Assembly: GCA_910592005.1 (NCBI GenBank)
Contig: CAJVPP010002114.1
Span: 1-16,270, forward strand
DNA from: Funneliformis mosseae
Taxonomy: Eukaryota; Glomeromycota; Glomeromycetes; Glomerales; Glomeraceae
Direction of reading: 5' to 3'
Length of the DNA stretch: 16,270 nt
The notes under the pieces are model-generated. The model had not been told where the DNA came from. It worked only from the letters and a program-made list of their open reading frames with translations, and searched no databases. Shown one piece after another: positions 7,750 through 16,270 of the stretch (its first letter is position 1; the number at the start of each line of letters is the position of its first letter). Both the position numbers and the translations under genes were made by a program.

Positions 7750-8997
7750 TTAATATTGAAAGGTTGACTCAAAGGTATGTATTCCCGCAAAAATATCAGC
7801 AAGACCTTGAGTGTTTATGGTATTGTCTCGAAATTCAGGATAAGCACAAGACGTGTTGATCTTTTGGCTATTTAAATTATTTAAATCGGAATTATTGGTA
7901 GAGATTGAATCAAATGAAGAATGAGGAGAGTAAATTAATTCTTCATTATTTGGAAAAGCGAAGATCAAAGGATCAACGGTTTCCTCACGGAATGAACCGG
8001 GAGTTAATTCATTAATCGATTGAAATGTTAAATTTGTAAGGTTGTTTTGAAATAATGCTTCTTGTTGTTGTTGATGTTGAATTCGGTATAACATTTGCAT
8101 TTGTTGTTGCAATTGCATATCTTGAGTTGAAAACGAAGAGTTATGAAGCTGTTCAGGTTCAGCGTAAGGAACGGGAGCGGTAGTATAAACTAAATTGTTA
8201 TTATTGTTATTGGGAGTATTTGGGGATGAAATAGGGGGGGTCATCATTGAAAAGTCAAAGTTTTGGATTCCAGTTGCTTTATTGGTCATGGGAATTTCAA
8301 TTCTTCCAACGAGGTTATTCAACCGATTTTGACCTTTGTTCTTCTTTGTCGCCCTAATTGGTCCAGATTCGTCGACATTTGTTGACTCTTGGGAATTAAA
8401 GGTGGCAGCAGCGGATTGTTTACGAGCTTGCCTGCGCTTTTCATTTTTTCCTTTATTCTTATTTGGTCGATATACATAGTTTGGGTATGCCTGCATGTGT
8501 TCAAGTTTCTTTTGATCCGCATATCTTTCCCAAGATAAACGTTCTTCGTCAGTTTCGCTTTTCCAACAGCTTGAAATGTATCTCGAAATTTCAGCATTGG
8601 TAAGGTTACGATGGGCAGCGAGAATAGCCGGTTGCTTAGCACGTCTATAAAGGATGAATGCGTTTGGAGGTCTTGGAGGTCGTTTTTCTGGTTGCATCTT
8701 GGAACTACCCGGTAGTTTTTTGCCATTTTCACCTCCATTACTAAGATTGGAAGGATCGTAAATTTGAAAAGGATTCTCTTCCTTTTTCGAAGTTTGATCC
8801 TCAACGGCTGCGGCACCGGCGGCCATCGAGTGGTTCGTTGGACCAGTCTGCGGGAAGAGGTCCGAATCATAGTTTGAAAATGAAGAAGCATCACAATTGT
8901 TGAGAATCAAATCGTTGGACTTTGATCCGGTGCCTTTGCTGGAGGCGGTGTTGAACATAATGTATCCACAATATTTGTTGCGTGCTTCAACGTCCAT
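7750..8997 (-). CDS. MATA-type HMG-box transcription factor
   Basis: An intact 415-residue, intronless frame from ATG at 8997 to the stop at 7750; no upstream ATG precedes it in the proposed leader. The HMG box spans about residues 105-180. RPPNAFILYR (109-118) is the hallmark helix-1 start of the fungal mating-type (MATA_HMG) class. It is followed by NAEISRYISSCW (134-145), the second core Trp at 156, and AYPNYVYRP (170-178). A basic tail (180-193, KNEKRRQARK) probably serves as a nuclear signal and DNA clamp. The rest is low-complexity: Ser/Asn-rich N-terminus, SP/TP sites (253-262), N6 (263-268) and a Gln-rich block (292-312), typical of transactivation regions. The protein should bind and bend DNA in the nucleus. 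MATA-HMG genes are greatly expanded in Rhizophagus, and most are not proven mating-type genes, so sex-determining function is not implied. No homeodomain (HD) mating-type neighbour is visible. Confidence 0.93.
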   Translation of the reverse strand: MDVEARNKYCGYIMFNTASSKGTGSKSNDLILNNCDASSFSNYDSDLFPQTGPTNHSMAAGAAAVEDQTSKKEENPFQIYDPSNLSNGGENGKKLPGSSKMQPEKRPPRPPNAFILYRRAKQPAILAAHRNLTNAEISRYISSCWKSETDEERLSWERYADQKKLEHMQAYPNYVYRPNKNKGKNEKRRQARKQSAAATFNSQESTNVDESGPIRATKKNKGQNRLNNLVGRIEIPMTNKATGIQNFDFSMMTPPISSPNTPNNNNNNLVYTTAPVPYAEPEQLHNSSFSTQDMQLQQQMQMLYRIQHQQQQEALFQNNLTNLTFQSINELTPGSFREETVDPLIFAFPNNEELIYSPHSSFDSISTNNSDLNNLNSQKINTSCAYPEFRDNTINTQGLADIFAGIHTFESTFQY

Positions 8998-9032
8998 TTT
9001 TTTGTCTTAATAACTTGATGAATAAAAATGAA

Positions 9033-9125
9033 CTAGAATGAGGATAAAAAAAAAAAATCGTTCGATATTAGTAACATTGCCTTGTTTTCTATTAAAAGGA
9101 AATCATTTATTTGCTTGATTGAATG

Positions 9126-9164
<39 letters not shown>

Positions 9165-9168
9165 TTAC
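9033..9168 (-). other. Likely intron in the 5' UTR of the HMG-box gene
   Basis: On the minus strand the consensus donor GTAAGTAT begins at 9168, and a pyrimidine-rich acceptor ending CATTCTAG finishes at 9033, giving a 136-bp GT-AG intron 35 bp before the start codon. It would remove the A36 run (T36 in the transcript). No ATG lies in the proposed leader between 9169 and about 9350, so splicing would not change the protein. Confidence 0.4.
9126..9161. repeat. A36 homopolymer
   Basis: The longest homopolymer in the window, 36 A on the plus strand. It lies within the inferred 5'-UTR intron of the HMG-box gene. Its length is likely variable between nuclei or strains and is prone to assembly error. 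Confidence 0.85.
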
Positions 9169-9430
9169 AAAGATCTAAAGAAAAGAAGGGAAAGTAAAAA
9201 ATATATTTTTTTAGATGATATATTTAGCTTGTGAAAAAAAAACTATTATCGCCTTAATACAGGAAGAAAAAAAAGCTGAAGTTGTAGTAGTAGATTGGAA
9301 GGAAAAGGTGAAAAGGGAAAAGGCGATTTTTTTTTTTTTATTTAATGGACGTTTTCCTTAAAGTTTTTTATTAAAAAAATTCAAAGAATAGAATTTGATG
9401 GGATTTTTAGCCACAGACCTGAAATGGTCG

Positions 9431-9438
9431 TATTTATA
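9431..9438 (-). promoter_or_regulatory. TATA box candidate for the HMG-box gene
   Basis: The minus strand reads TATAAATA here, after a T run and before a more balanced stretch (ACGACCATTTCAGGTCTGTGG). A start about 30 bp downstream, near 9400, would give a leader of about 400 nt that contains the inferred 5'-UTR intron. TATA-like words are common in such AT-rich DNA, so support is positional. Confidence 0.3.
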
Positions 9439-10317
9439 AAAAAAATTTTACAATTGGAATTTATTCTGATTAATGTATAATTAATGCCACAATATATCAA
9501 TTTAATTTATGTACTCTAATTTTTTTTTTTTTTTTTATGTTGACAAAAAAACTGAAACTTAAAAGTCAAGATTTGCATCGCCCGTGAATGACAGGGGCTG
9601 AAGTTTTTATTGCCACTAGTCACACAATAAATAAAATGATTAATTTAATTTTTTTACATAATCTAAATAAAATTTTATATTATATTACATTCTTTCAAGT
9701 CCGTTTTTTCTTATAACCTAAAAAAAATTAGAGGTTAAAAATCTCACCAATTAATTAATTGAAGGAGAAGTTAGAGTGTTTTAGATGGCGCCATCTCATT
9801 GTTACATCCTATATGAATCCTTCTAACGAGGGCCATGCGATTCCCTTAAATGTAAAAGTTCATTGTTACAAGGTCCTTTTTTTTTTTTTAACAGGGTTAT
9901 CAAGAAAATAAATTTATAAATTTTAAAATTTTAATTAATTAAAAAAAAAAAAAACCATCTATTTTTTTTCTGGTCGGAATGGGCGGAAAATGATTTAATT
10001 AAAAAGCAACAATCGGATTTACCATTCCATATTATAAAGCGATTTAAATAGGAATAATAGAAATTTATAGTGTGAATGAAGTTGTTTTATTTACTACGCA
10101 TCAATTTATTAATAAGCTTTGAAAGTAGATACGAGGTCAATTGTTGAGCAAATATTATTGTCTCCTCACAACACACAATTAATGCACCTAATTAAAAAAT
10201 AAACAATTGCTTGTTTAAATTCCATTGATTTAATCAATTATTATTACGTGACCGAAATGTATTCAACGAATGTACATTATCATGAAAAAATAAAATAAAA
10301 TAAAAAAAAAAAAAAAA
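9439..10317. other. Upstream intergenic region of the HMG-box gene
   Basis: No gene is supported. It includes a 14-bp perfect palindrome at 9783-9796 and two copies of CATTGTTACA (about 9797 and 9861) whose ATTGTT core matches the general Sox/HMG-box binding word AACAAT. A short minus-strand frame (about 10193-10095) reads FAQQLTSYLLSKLINKLM before a stop but has no start or splice support. Confidence 0.4.
9783..9796. promoter_or_regulatory. Perfect palindrome AGATGGCGCCATCT
   Basis: A 14-bp perfect inverted repeat with no spacer, GC-rich in its centre and out of character with the AT-rich surroundings. Dimeric transcription factors often bind such sites. It lies about 790 bp upstream of the HMG-box start codon. 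No factor is assigned. Confidence 0.3.
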
Positions 10318-10602
10318 ATGATTATGTTGCGTTGTTTATTCATTATCGACGTAAATCATTTTGACGAAATCAACTTGCGTGGAACGCGAATTTGTTACCA
10401 AAATAACCAAATTCTCAAAAGTACATTCGATTGTCAAACGACCCTTTAACTTTATTCCTCTTTTGTTATTTTATATGAAGGAAATACCGGAGAGCCCTAT
10501 CGTACGATTTACCTGATAAAGGAAATAATTAAAAAGATGGTTGATGACATGGTCTCTCTCTTATGTTTCGTTTATAGAATGAGAAGTAATAACGATCAAT
10601 AA
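10318..10602 (+). pseudogene. ORF with a single in-frame stop, unidentified
   Basis: From ATG 10318 one frame gives 43 codons (MIMLRCLFIIDVNHFDEINL at the start), a TAA at 10447-10449, then 50 more codons in the same frame (including EGNTGEPYRTIYLIKEII and KKMVDDMVSLLCFVYRM) to TAA at 10600-10602. Codon composition is better than the AT-rich flanks would give by chance. No GT-AG pair removes the stop in phase. It may be a small gene of 43 codons, a broken gene, or chance. I do not recognise the product. Confidence 0.25.
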
Positions 10603-11106
10603 TAAAATGTTATCCACGCGGGATACACCGCCGCTCATTACTAAACTTTGTCATCGTAACATTTCTTCTTTTTTTGGCTTTTGGCAATAAGCATGTAATT
10701 AATTAAGGATTGCATCTCGATATAAAAACTTATTAAGTTCATAGTGATGATTATTCTTTATTTGAAAAGGTATTGATAAGAAATGGCGTAACACGATTTA
10801 AACCATAAAGCTATTTGTAGAATGGATTCAAATTTGCTTGATTACGTGAGAAAGTATTATTGTTTCATCGAGAAAATTTACGCCGATACCAGATCCCAAT
10901 TCAGAAAAAAGAAAAAGGAGGAACAACAAAAAAAAAAATGAGAGAGAGAATTTGTGAATGCGGGTATACACCAGCCTCGATGCATGCATAAGTACTTTAA
11001 AGGGTGTATTCACATAAACGTGACCGGACAAAGAGAGGCGATAGGTTAAGGTCACCCGACCGCCACCAGACAGCCACTTGACAAGATTGTCAAAAAGAAG
11101 TTGAAA
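10603..11106. other. Intergenic stretch, no supported gene
   Basis: More balanced in base composition than the AT-rich blocks, but no clear gene. A minus-strand frame (11157-10828) begins at GTG and its centre is a Phe/Leu run made from an A-rich tract, so it is not supported. Confidence 0.4.
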
Positions 11107-11586
11107 ATGATGGATCGACATTACTTTTATCCGAACTTTCATCCTGAAACTAGCCACTTAATAATGTGCCACCGTAAACAATTGTTAAGGAAAATTCCTT
11201 ACATTGTATGCATGATAAAACTTGTTATTAATAACTTCCAGAAATTTACCAAAAAAGTAAACCGCCATTGTCAATTATCAAACCATTATCTCACATACCT
11301 ATTTAGTTCGATTCTAATTTTAAATAATGGCTCAAAAATATTTTTGTGGCTGAAACTTTTGCTGTCGTGACACCCGATTGCTTGCTTATTGCCGAAACCT
11401 AACGTACATGAAAAGGAAATCACCATGACGATGATGGATGTGACAATGGCTTATTCAAATATATGGCTGGGGTTAGAAATTTCAAGTAGCTTGCCCATCA
11501 AAGAAGAGGTGAGTGTCACGAAGTCACGGCGTGGTTGGTTACAATCCTACAATGTAACAGATCACCTTTACATGCATTTTCTATAG
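11107..11586 (+). other. Two adjacent small ORFs of doubtful status
   Basis: ATG 11107 to 11370 gives 87 residues (MMDRHYFYPNFHPETSHLIM at the start) with no recognisable domain. Next, ATG 11425 to 11586 gives 53 residues (including WLGLEISSSLPIKEEV). This second frame contains an ideal donor, GAG|GTGAGT, near 11508-11514, so it could be an exon rather than a whole gene. No matching downstream acceptor in phase was found. Neither has homology that I recognise. Confidence 0.2.
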
Positions 11587-12475
11587 ACATGAAAAAAAAA
11601 CTTGCCTTGTGCATGTACTTTAATTAGATAACTCAATAACAACCAAATTTTACTACGGGCGGTTATAATGATCCTTTAACGTTTTTATCTATATTAAAAA
11701 AAATAAAGTTAGCGTTCGTTTCGGTTAAAGACGAATCCATCAGGCTCCTATGGTTGATATGAGAAGATCAGGAAACGATCGCTGCGGTCGATCACTTGCT
11801 TTGGAATGGATGATTTTTCACATACACGTTTTGGGGTGTTTTTGTTGAAAAAAAAAAAAAAAAAAAAATTTTTATCCCAAACAAGTTTATCATTAATTTA
11901 TTAAAAGAAATTACTTAATTGCATATCAATATGTTCAGAAAAGGAAAGATTTTAGGGTCAAAGTTCAAATTTTAATTTTATTGTATTAATCGATTTCAAA
12001 GAGGCAAATAAAAAATCATTTGGCTGAAAATCGGCGTGTTAACTTTAACTTACTACTTTACTTAGTTTAAATTAAATGACAATAAATATTACTCGATAAA
12101 GCATGCTTTCAATGAATATTTTACAAGTTAAACATGATTTTTGTCTCGCTTTGAATAGCATACAAACAGGGTAATTATTACGAAATAAACTTTATTATAA
12201 TATACCTTAATTGTATATAATTAAACATGCAAGGGAAATTAAATGCATAGTATGCGAAAATCAAAAAGATCAAAAAAAAATTTAATTTAACTTAAAATAA
12301 TGAAATTAAATTAAGTGTCAACGGAATTTTCTTATAACGGAGTTCAACTCTTTTTTTTTTTTAATTTAAGTTTTTTTGTGATTATTATATGTTCTTACCC
12401 AGACTTGATCTTTTTTTTATTCTGCGGATAATAGTGCACAACAATCTTTTTTTTTTTTTTAAAGTTGCAGTATAT
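11587..12475. other. Intergenic stretch, no supported gene
   Basis: AT-rich sequence with A or T runs (for example about 11849-11868 and 12351-12362). No gene, RNA gene or repeat family recognised. Confidence 0.5.
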
Positions 12476-12520
12476 CTCTCTTCGGAGAGTTCCGACGCCG
12501 AGCGAAGTTAAAAGGTAAAA
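12476..12520 (+). other. Structured GC-rich island with UUCG hairpin
   Basis: CTCTC-TTCG-GAGAG (12476-12489) is a perfect 5-bp stem with the very stable UUCG tetraloop. It is followed by TTCCGACGCCGAGCGAAG, whose CGAAG can pair instead with CTTCG (12480-12484). The island is flanked by long T tracts (12447-12460 before, T8 near 12526-12533 after), the second resembling a Pol III terminator. No tRNA or 5S boxes fit. It could be a small structured RNA, a repeat fragment, or chance. Confidence 0.25.
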
Positions 12521-13122
12521 TCGGATTTTTTTTATTACATTATTACATTTACCCTTTCATGCACTTTCATGCACTTCCATAAATAACAAGGATACAGCAT
12601 GCGTTAGTTGGTAATGGGTATGGATGGGAATTATCTATCTATTTTACAATGTTACTGCGGTGTATTAATATGGAGAACAAGTCTGTCAATTTTTTTCCAC
12701 GACTATTGATATTTGAATGCGGTGCGAGGGAAAACAATTTTATTTTCCCATTATCTTCATTATGATTGTTACGTTGGGTATTATTGTTAACATGATCTTT
12801 ACATTTAATGATTATTAATTTTAATTAATTGATTTAAATTAGTATTAATGAAAAAAATTTACTTTTTAGTCACAACACGTTCTGTACTTGTGCGAATTTC
12901 TGCAACTTTAAACCTTAAAAACTCTTTCTTTTGTATCCATCAAAAAAAAAAAAAACTTTTTATTTACCCAAATTTATCTCAAATTTGACACATGAACGCC
13001 CTGTAAATCTTGAAAATCTTTTTAATGAAAAAAACCCTTGTAAATAATAAATAAATAAAAAATAACAAACAAATAAGGTTAATTTAAAAACGGAAAAAAT
13101 AGCACACATGACATGAGATATG
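12521..13122. other. Intergenic stretch, no supported gene
   Basis: A 32-codon ATG frame at 12670-12768 (+) is the only open piece and is too short to call. CATGCACTT occurs twice near 12559-12577. Otherwise AT-rich and featureless. Confidence 0.4.
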
Positions 13123-13818
13123 TCACGGAGAAAAATTTCGTATTATATACAAATGATATAATTCAGGAAAATCACGTCGCCTTTCAAGGGTGTTTGTCAC
13201 GATTTGATGCTCATGGATGTTGTCATAGTTTATATTTTCTTGAACCTTCCATAAAAGTGATATAGCTTGTTCTGGAAAAGCGGCTTGCTTCAACAATGAC
13301 TTTGACCTTTTTTTTTTTCGTTAATCATCACCATTAACGCATTAATAGGATCTGAGGAGACGACAATCAAAGGTAATAATCAAATAATTCTGGCGTTTAT
13401 GCAGGGATATGTTACCAAAAAAGAGAACAATTTTCGATTTAATAGCGCAGACTAAAAAATTTTTTTTTTTTATGATTGTGGTTTCATTGTTATTTAAAAT
13501 TAACGTTAATATCTATGGAGGAAAGATTGCTTAAAATAACCTGTTTGTAGGTCCAGATGCAACCAAAGAGATCTTTTCTACAGTAGATCTGTATCGCAAA
13601 TCTAGAATAACAGGTAAACCAGCAAGAATTTTTGACGCCTTTTGTGATTAAAAAGAATAAAATATACATTGTCCAAATCCAGGTTCAATAAAGGTATCAA
13701 ACCAATAAAAATACGTTATCCGATAATCATTTTTTTTTTTTTTCTGATTTATTAGAAATTGGAGAGATGTAAAAATATCTTGTAGACTCTTCAAATCTAT
13801 TATTATCAGCGAAACTAT
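13123..13818 (-). pseudogene. Broken or multi-exon protein-coding region, unidentified
   Basis: The lowest segment, 13320 down to the TGA at 13123-13125, stays open for 65 codons with strongly coding-like sequence (KQAAFPEQAISLLWKVQENI, then IHEHQIVTNTLERRRDFPEL). It lacks an ATG. Just upstream, 13379-13319 continues in another frame (SDPINALMVMINEKKK). The two are separated by an A11 run (13308-13318), where one extra A would join them. A good acceptor (CGTCTCCTCAG) ends at 13352. Further up, 13647-13534 reads SQKASKILAGLPVILDLRYR and ends ...SLVASGPTN. In the same frame, 13818-13651 reads IDLKSLQDIFTSLQFLINQ, with one TAA (13648-13650) between them. The VASGPT motif followed by DPINALMVM and HEHQIVTN faintly recalls MOFRL-type glycerate kinase, but this is only a hypothesis. 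No complete exon model fits. Confidence 0.45.
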
Positions 13819-14200
13819 TTAAGTATTGGAATTTAAATCGGTAGGTGATGTGAAAGTTTTAAATATGAATATAAAAGTTATTACTTTACATCATATCATA
13901 GTTTGTAATTTGAAAACACAAAATTTGTATCAAGCAGTAAAGACAATTATCAATTAGTTTCTTGAAGGAAAAAAAAAAAGTATTTATTAATCAGCACTGA
14001 AATTAATGTCATTTAGATAAAGTTAAAATCTTTTAAGTTAATAAGTATATCAGGCAATGATTTATTTAATAGGATACTTACTATAAATAAAGATTTTACA
14101 TATTTCTTATACAAAGAAATGTTTAGAAAAAAATTTTCTTCATTAAATTTTAGCAAAAAAGTTTGCCTGCAAACTTAAAAAAAGGTATGGATTTCTTAAT
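13819..14200. other. Transition stretch without a gene
   Basis: Intergenic. Contains a strong hairpin at 14159-14176 (AAGTTTGC, CT, GCAAACTT) just before the AT-rich block begins. No start codon or upstream exon for the minus-strand coding region could be placed here. Confidence 0.4.
14159..14176. repeat. Perfect hairpin AAGTTTGC-CT-GCAAACTT
   Basis: Eight-base arms with a 2-nt spacer, at the border between the gene island and the AT-rich block. It could be a repeat-element terminus or chance. Confidence 0.5.
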
Positions 14201-16270
14201 AAGATAAATAAAAGGTAAAATTTTAATTTTAGTAATATAATTATTATATAAAACAATTTTATTGATTTTTAATAAAATAAACAATTTTTAAATAGTAAAT
14301 TAAAATGTAGTTTAATTAATATTTTAAAATTTTTAAATCAGATTTTAAAATTTATTATAATAATTTTTGTTAAAAATTCATATATTAATATACTAATTAA
14401 TTTAATCACTTTATTACTAATAAAAATCATTAATAAATTATAAAAATTGTAATAATAAAATTTTTATTATATAATTTTTTAAAAAATAAAAATTATAATA
14501 ATATAATATATAAGCTTTTTATAATATAAAATTATATAAACAAAATTTTTTGAATTAATATTAAATGTTAAATATTAAAATTATATTAAATATATATAAT
14601 TTTTTTAATTTTTTTTTTTTACTGTAAATACTTATTTTTATATATAATTAATTATGAAATATAATTTTTATAAAAATAAATTATATTTTAATAATAATTT
14701 TTTATTAATAAAACAAGTTAATATATAATTAAAAAATTAAATCTTATATGACTATAATAATATTTAAATTTTTAATATTTTATTTACAGTTTTAAAATTT
14801 TTTTTAAAAAAATATTTATTTAATAAACTATATAAAAATGGATTTTTATAATAGAAAAAAAATTATTAAAAGAATTTTTATATCTTTAATTAAATAAATT
14901 CAATTTAATATTAATATTAACTTAAAGAAATTTATTTGATATTAAGTTTTTTTTTATTGTAAAGTGTTTAAATATTTTTAATAACTATTATAAATTAAAT
15001 TATATTAAAATATAAATTTTAATAAAGAAATAATTTTAATAAATATAGGTATATAAATACAAATCATATAATATATATAAACTTATTATGTAAAATTGTA
15101 TAATGTTAAAGTTAATTTAAAATTAATTGAATATTAGTTATATAAATTAAGTTACTATTTATTATATTATATTACATTTTCTATATTTTGTTTTATTAAT
15201 TAATTTAGAAATATTATTTATAATTCAAATACTTTGTATATAAATAGAAAAAAAAAACCGTCAATTTTTCTTAATAAAAAAGCAATATAGTACCAGCAAG
15301 AACCAGCTCACTGAGGCATGACATTGATAAAATATTTTAAAATTTTTAAATAATTAATAATATAACTTATATTTATTAATTATTTATTTAACAATTTATC
15401 TTTTAAATTTTATTCTAATTTTTAATAATAATTTTAAAATAATATTAAAATTTATAAATAATAATTAAATAATGTAATTAATAAAATATATATAAATTTA
15501 ATTTAAGTTATTAAATATATAAATATAGAAAATTCTAAGTTTACATAGGATATATGTACCCATATTATATGATATATACTTGTCATTAGTATTGCATCCT
15601 CTATCTTTAGTTTTTACTATTTATTTCAGAAACTTAGAAATTTTTTATTGAAAAAATTCTTATTCATCACTAATTAACTATCATATAAATGTCATACAGG
15701 TAATTTCTTAATTTCTTTATATTAGTAAAAGTAATGTTAATGCTAGTTATATCATATAACTATGTATAATATATTATATATAAATAGAAATTGTTATAAA
15801 TATAAATTAATTAGTAAATTTACATTAATAATAATTAAAATTAAATTTTAATTTTTGCTACAAAAAAATAAAAAACTACTAAACAAAAAGCTATTTAAAA
15901 AGCATATTCATACCTTTGTTAAACTACTTATCTTAACTACCACTTTGAATAAAATCTTAAAATTAAGAATAACTTGCTTTTTTATAAATATTATACAATA
16001 AGTTTATATATAATATATAAAATAGTTAAAAGAGAGACTTTATAAAAATTGGTTAACTGACTATTATATTATAGATTTTAATATTATTATTCATCTAAAA
16101 TAGAAAATAAATAAGTTAATTGCAAATATTAAATATATATCTCTTAAAAGTCTCAAAAAAAATATATATATACATTTCCTGAAGAAAGTATCTGGGCACG
16201 GCTTTTTGCGAATTGTAGCTTAATTATATTATGTTTTTAAATAAATTTTTATATAATTATAAAGTGCATG
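14201..16270. other. Extremely AT-rich gene-free block
   Basis: About 2 kb of almost pure A/T with no open frame of note. Two higher-complexity islets stand out: about 15283-15325 (CCAGCAAGAACCAGCTCACT and following) and about 16180-16222 (CTGGGCACGGCTTTTTGCG). They may be remnants of repeat ends. 14225-14246 is an exact copy of 2329-2350. The block is probably decayed transposon or heterochromatic DNA. Confidence 0.6.
14225..14246 (+). repeat. 22-bp exact match to 2329-2350
   Basis: A 22-bp sequence containing TTTTAGTAATATAATTATT occurs at 2329-2350 and 14225-14246 in the same orientation, at the left edge of an AT-rich block in both cases. Flanks diverge quickly. Chance matches of this length are possible in such biased DNA, but the shared position at block edges favours common repeat ancestry. 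Confidence 0.5.

Noticed and set aside
8319..8894. 191-codon minus-strand open frame
   Set aside because: It lies inside the HMG-box gene in another frame of the same strand; its peptide has no recognisable domain while the main frame has a complete HMG box.
10828..11157. 109-codon minus-strand open frame
   Set aside because: It starts at GTG, has a Phe/Leu run from a purine-rich tract and no recognisable domain; the run could mimic a membrane segment but nothing else supports a gene.
12440..12540. tRNA or 5S rRNA gene at the GC-rich island
   Set aside because: No A-box/B-box pair (no GGTTCRA-type B box) and no cloverleaf could be drawn.
13534..13650. Plus-strand exon chain reading PDATKEIFSTVDLYRKSR with in-phase GT-AG neighbours
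   Set aside because: It looks coding, but it is antisense to a minus-strand frame of equal quality that lines up with the 65-codon minus segment at 13123-13320; the plus model also needs an 11-nt exon.

Overview
The window looks like nuclear DNA of an arbuscular mycorrhizal fungus, most probably Rhizophagus irregularis or a close Glomeromycotina relative. This is inferred from very AT-rich intergenic DNA full of long A/T homopolymers, intron-split small genes, an intact fungal MATA-type HMG-box gene, and a DUF7918-like protein. No alignment could be run. No rRNA, tRNA or CRISPR array was recognised.

Layout. 1-105 holds what looks like one end of a Tc1/mariner-like transposon (TIR plus TA). 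106-505 is extremely AT-rich. 505-1520 is a striking palindromic repeat element: two arms rich in CAGATC/CAGATT flank a tandem array of about eleven ~55-bp units, each able to fold into a hairpin. 1521-2330 is AT-rich DNA that ends in a probable retrotransposon LTR relic with a polypurine-like tract. 2331-2900 is more AT-rich DNA. 2908-3190 carries a weak coding relic on the minus strand. 3528-4451 (+) is a three-exon DUF7918-like gene with an apparently frameshifted 3' extension to 4585. 4586-7749 is mostly intergenic, with a cluster of short coding-like pieces at 4818-5165. 7750-8997 (-) is the intact HMG-box transcription factor gene, the best-supported feature, with a likely 5'-UTR intron and a TATA box. 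9450-13120 is long intergenic DNA with a stop-interrupted ORF (10318-10602 +) and small uncertain ORFs near 11.1-11.6 kb. 13123-13818 (-) contains a clear but broken or multi-exon coding region that a simple start-to-stop ORF search would miss. 14200-16270 is a second extremely AT-rich block that shares an exact 22-bp sequence with the block at 2329, which suggests related repeat DNA on both flanks.

The two recognisable genes show no operon-like link, as expected in a fungus. The HMG protein is a nuclear DNA-binding regulator of the mating-type-related family that is expanded in Rhizophagus. The DUF7918-like protein has no known function. The picture is a gene-poor island of about 11 kb, with decaying coding relics, between two repeat-derived AT-rich blocks.
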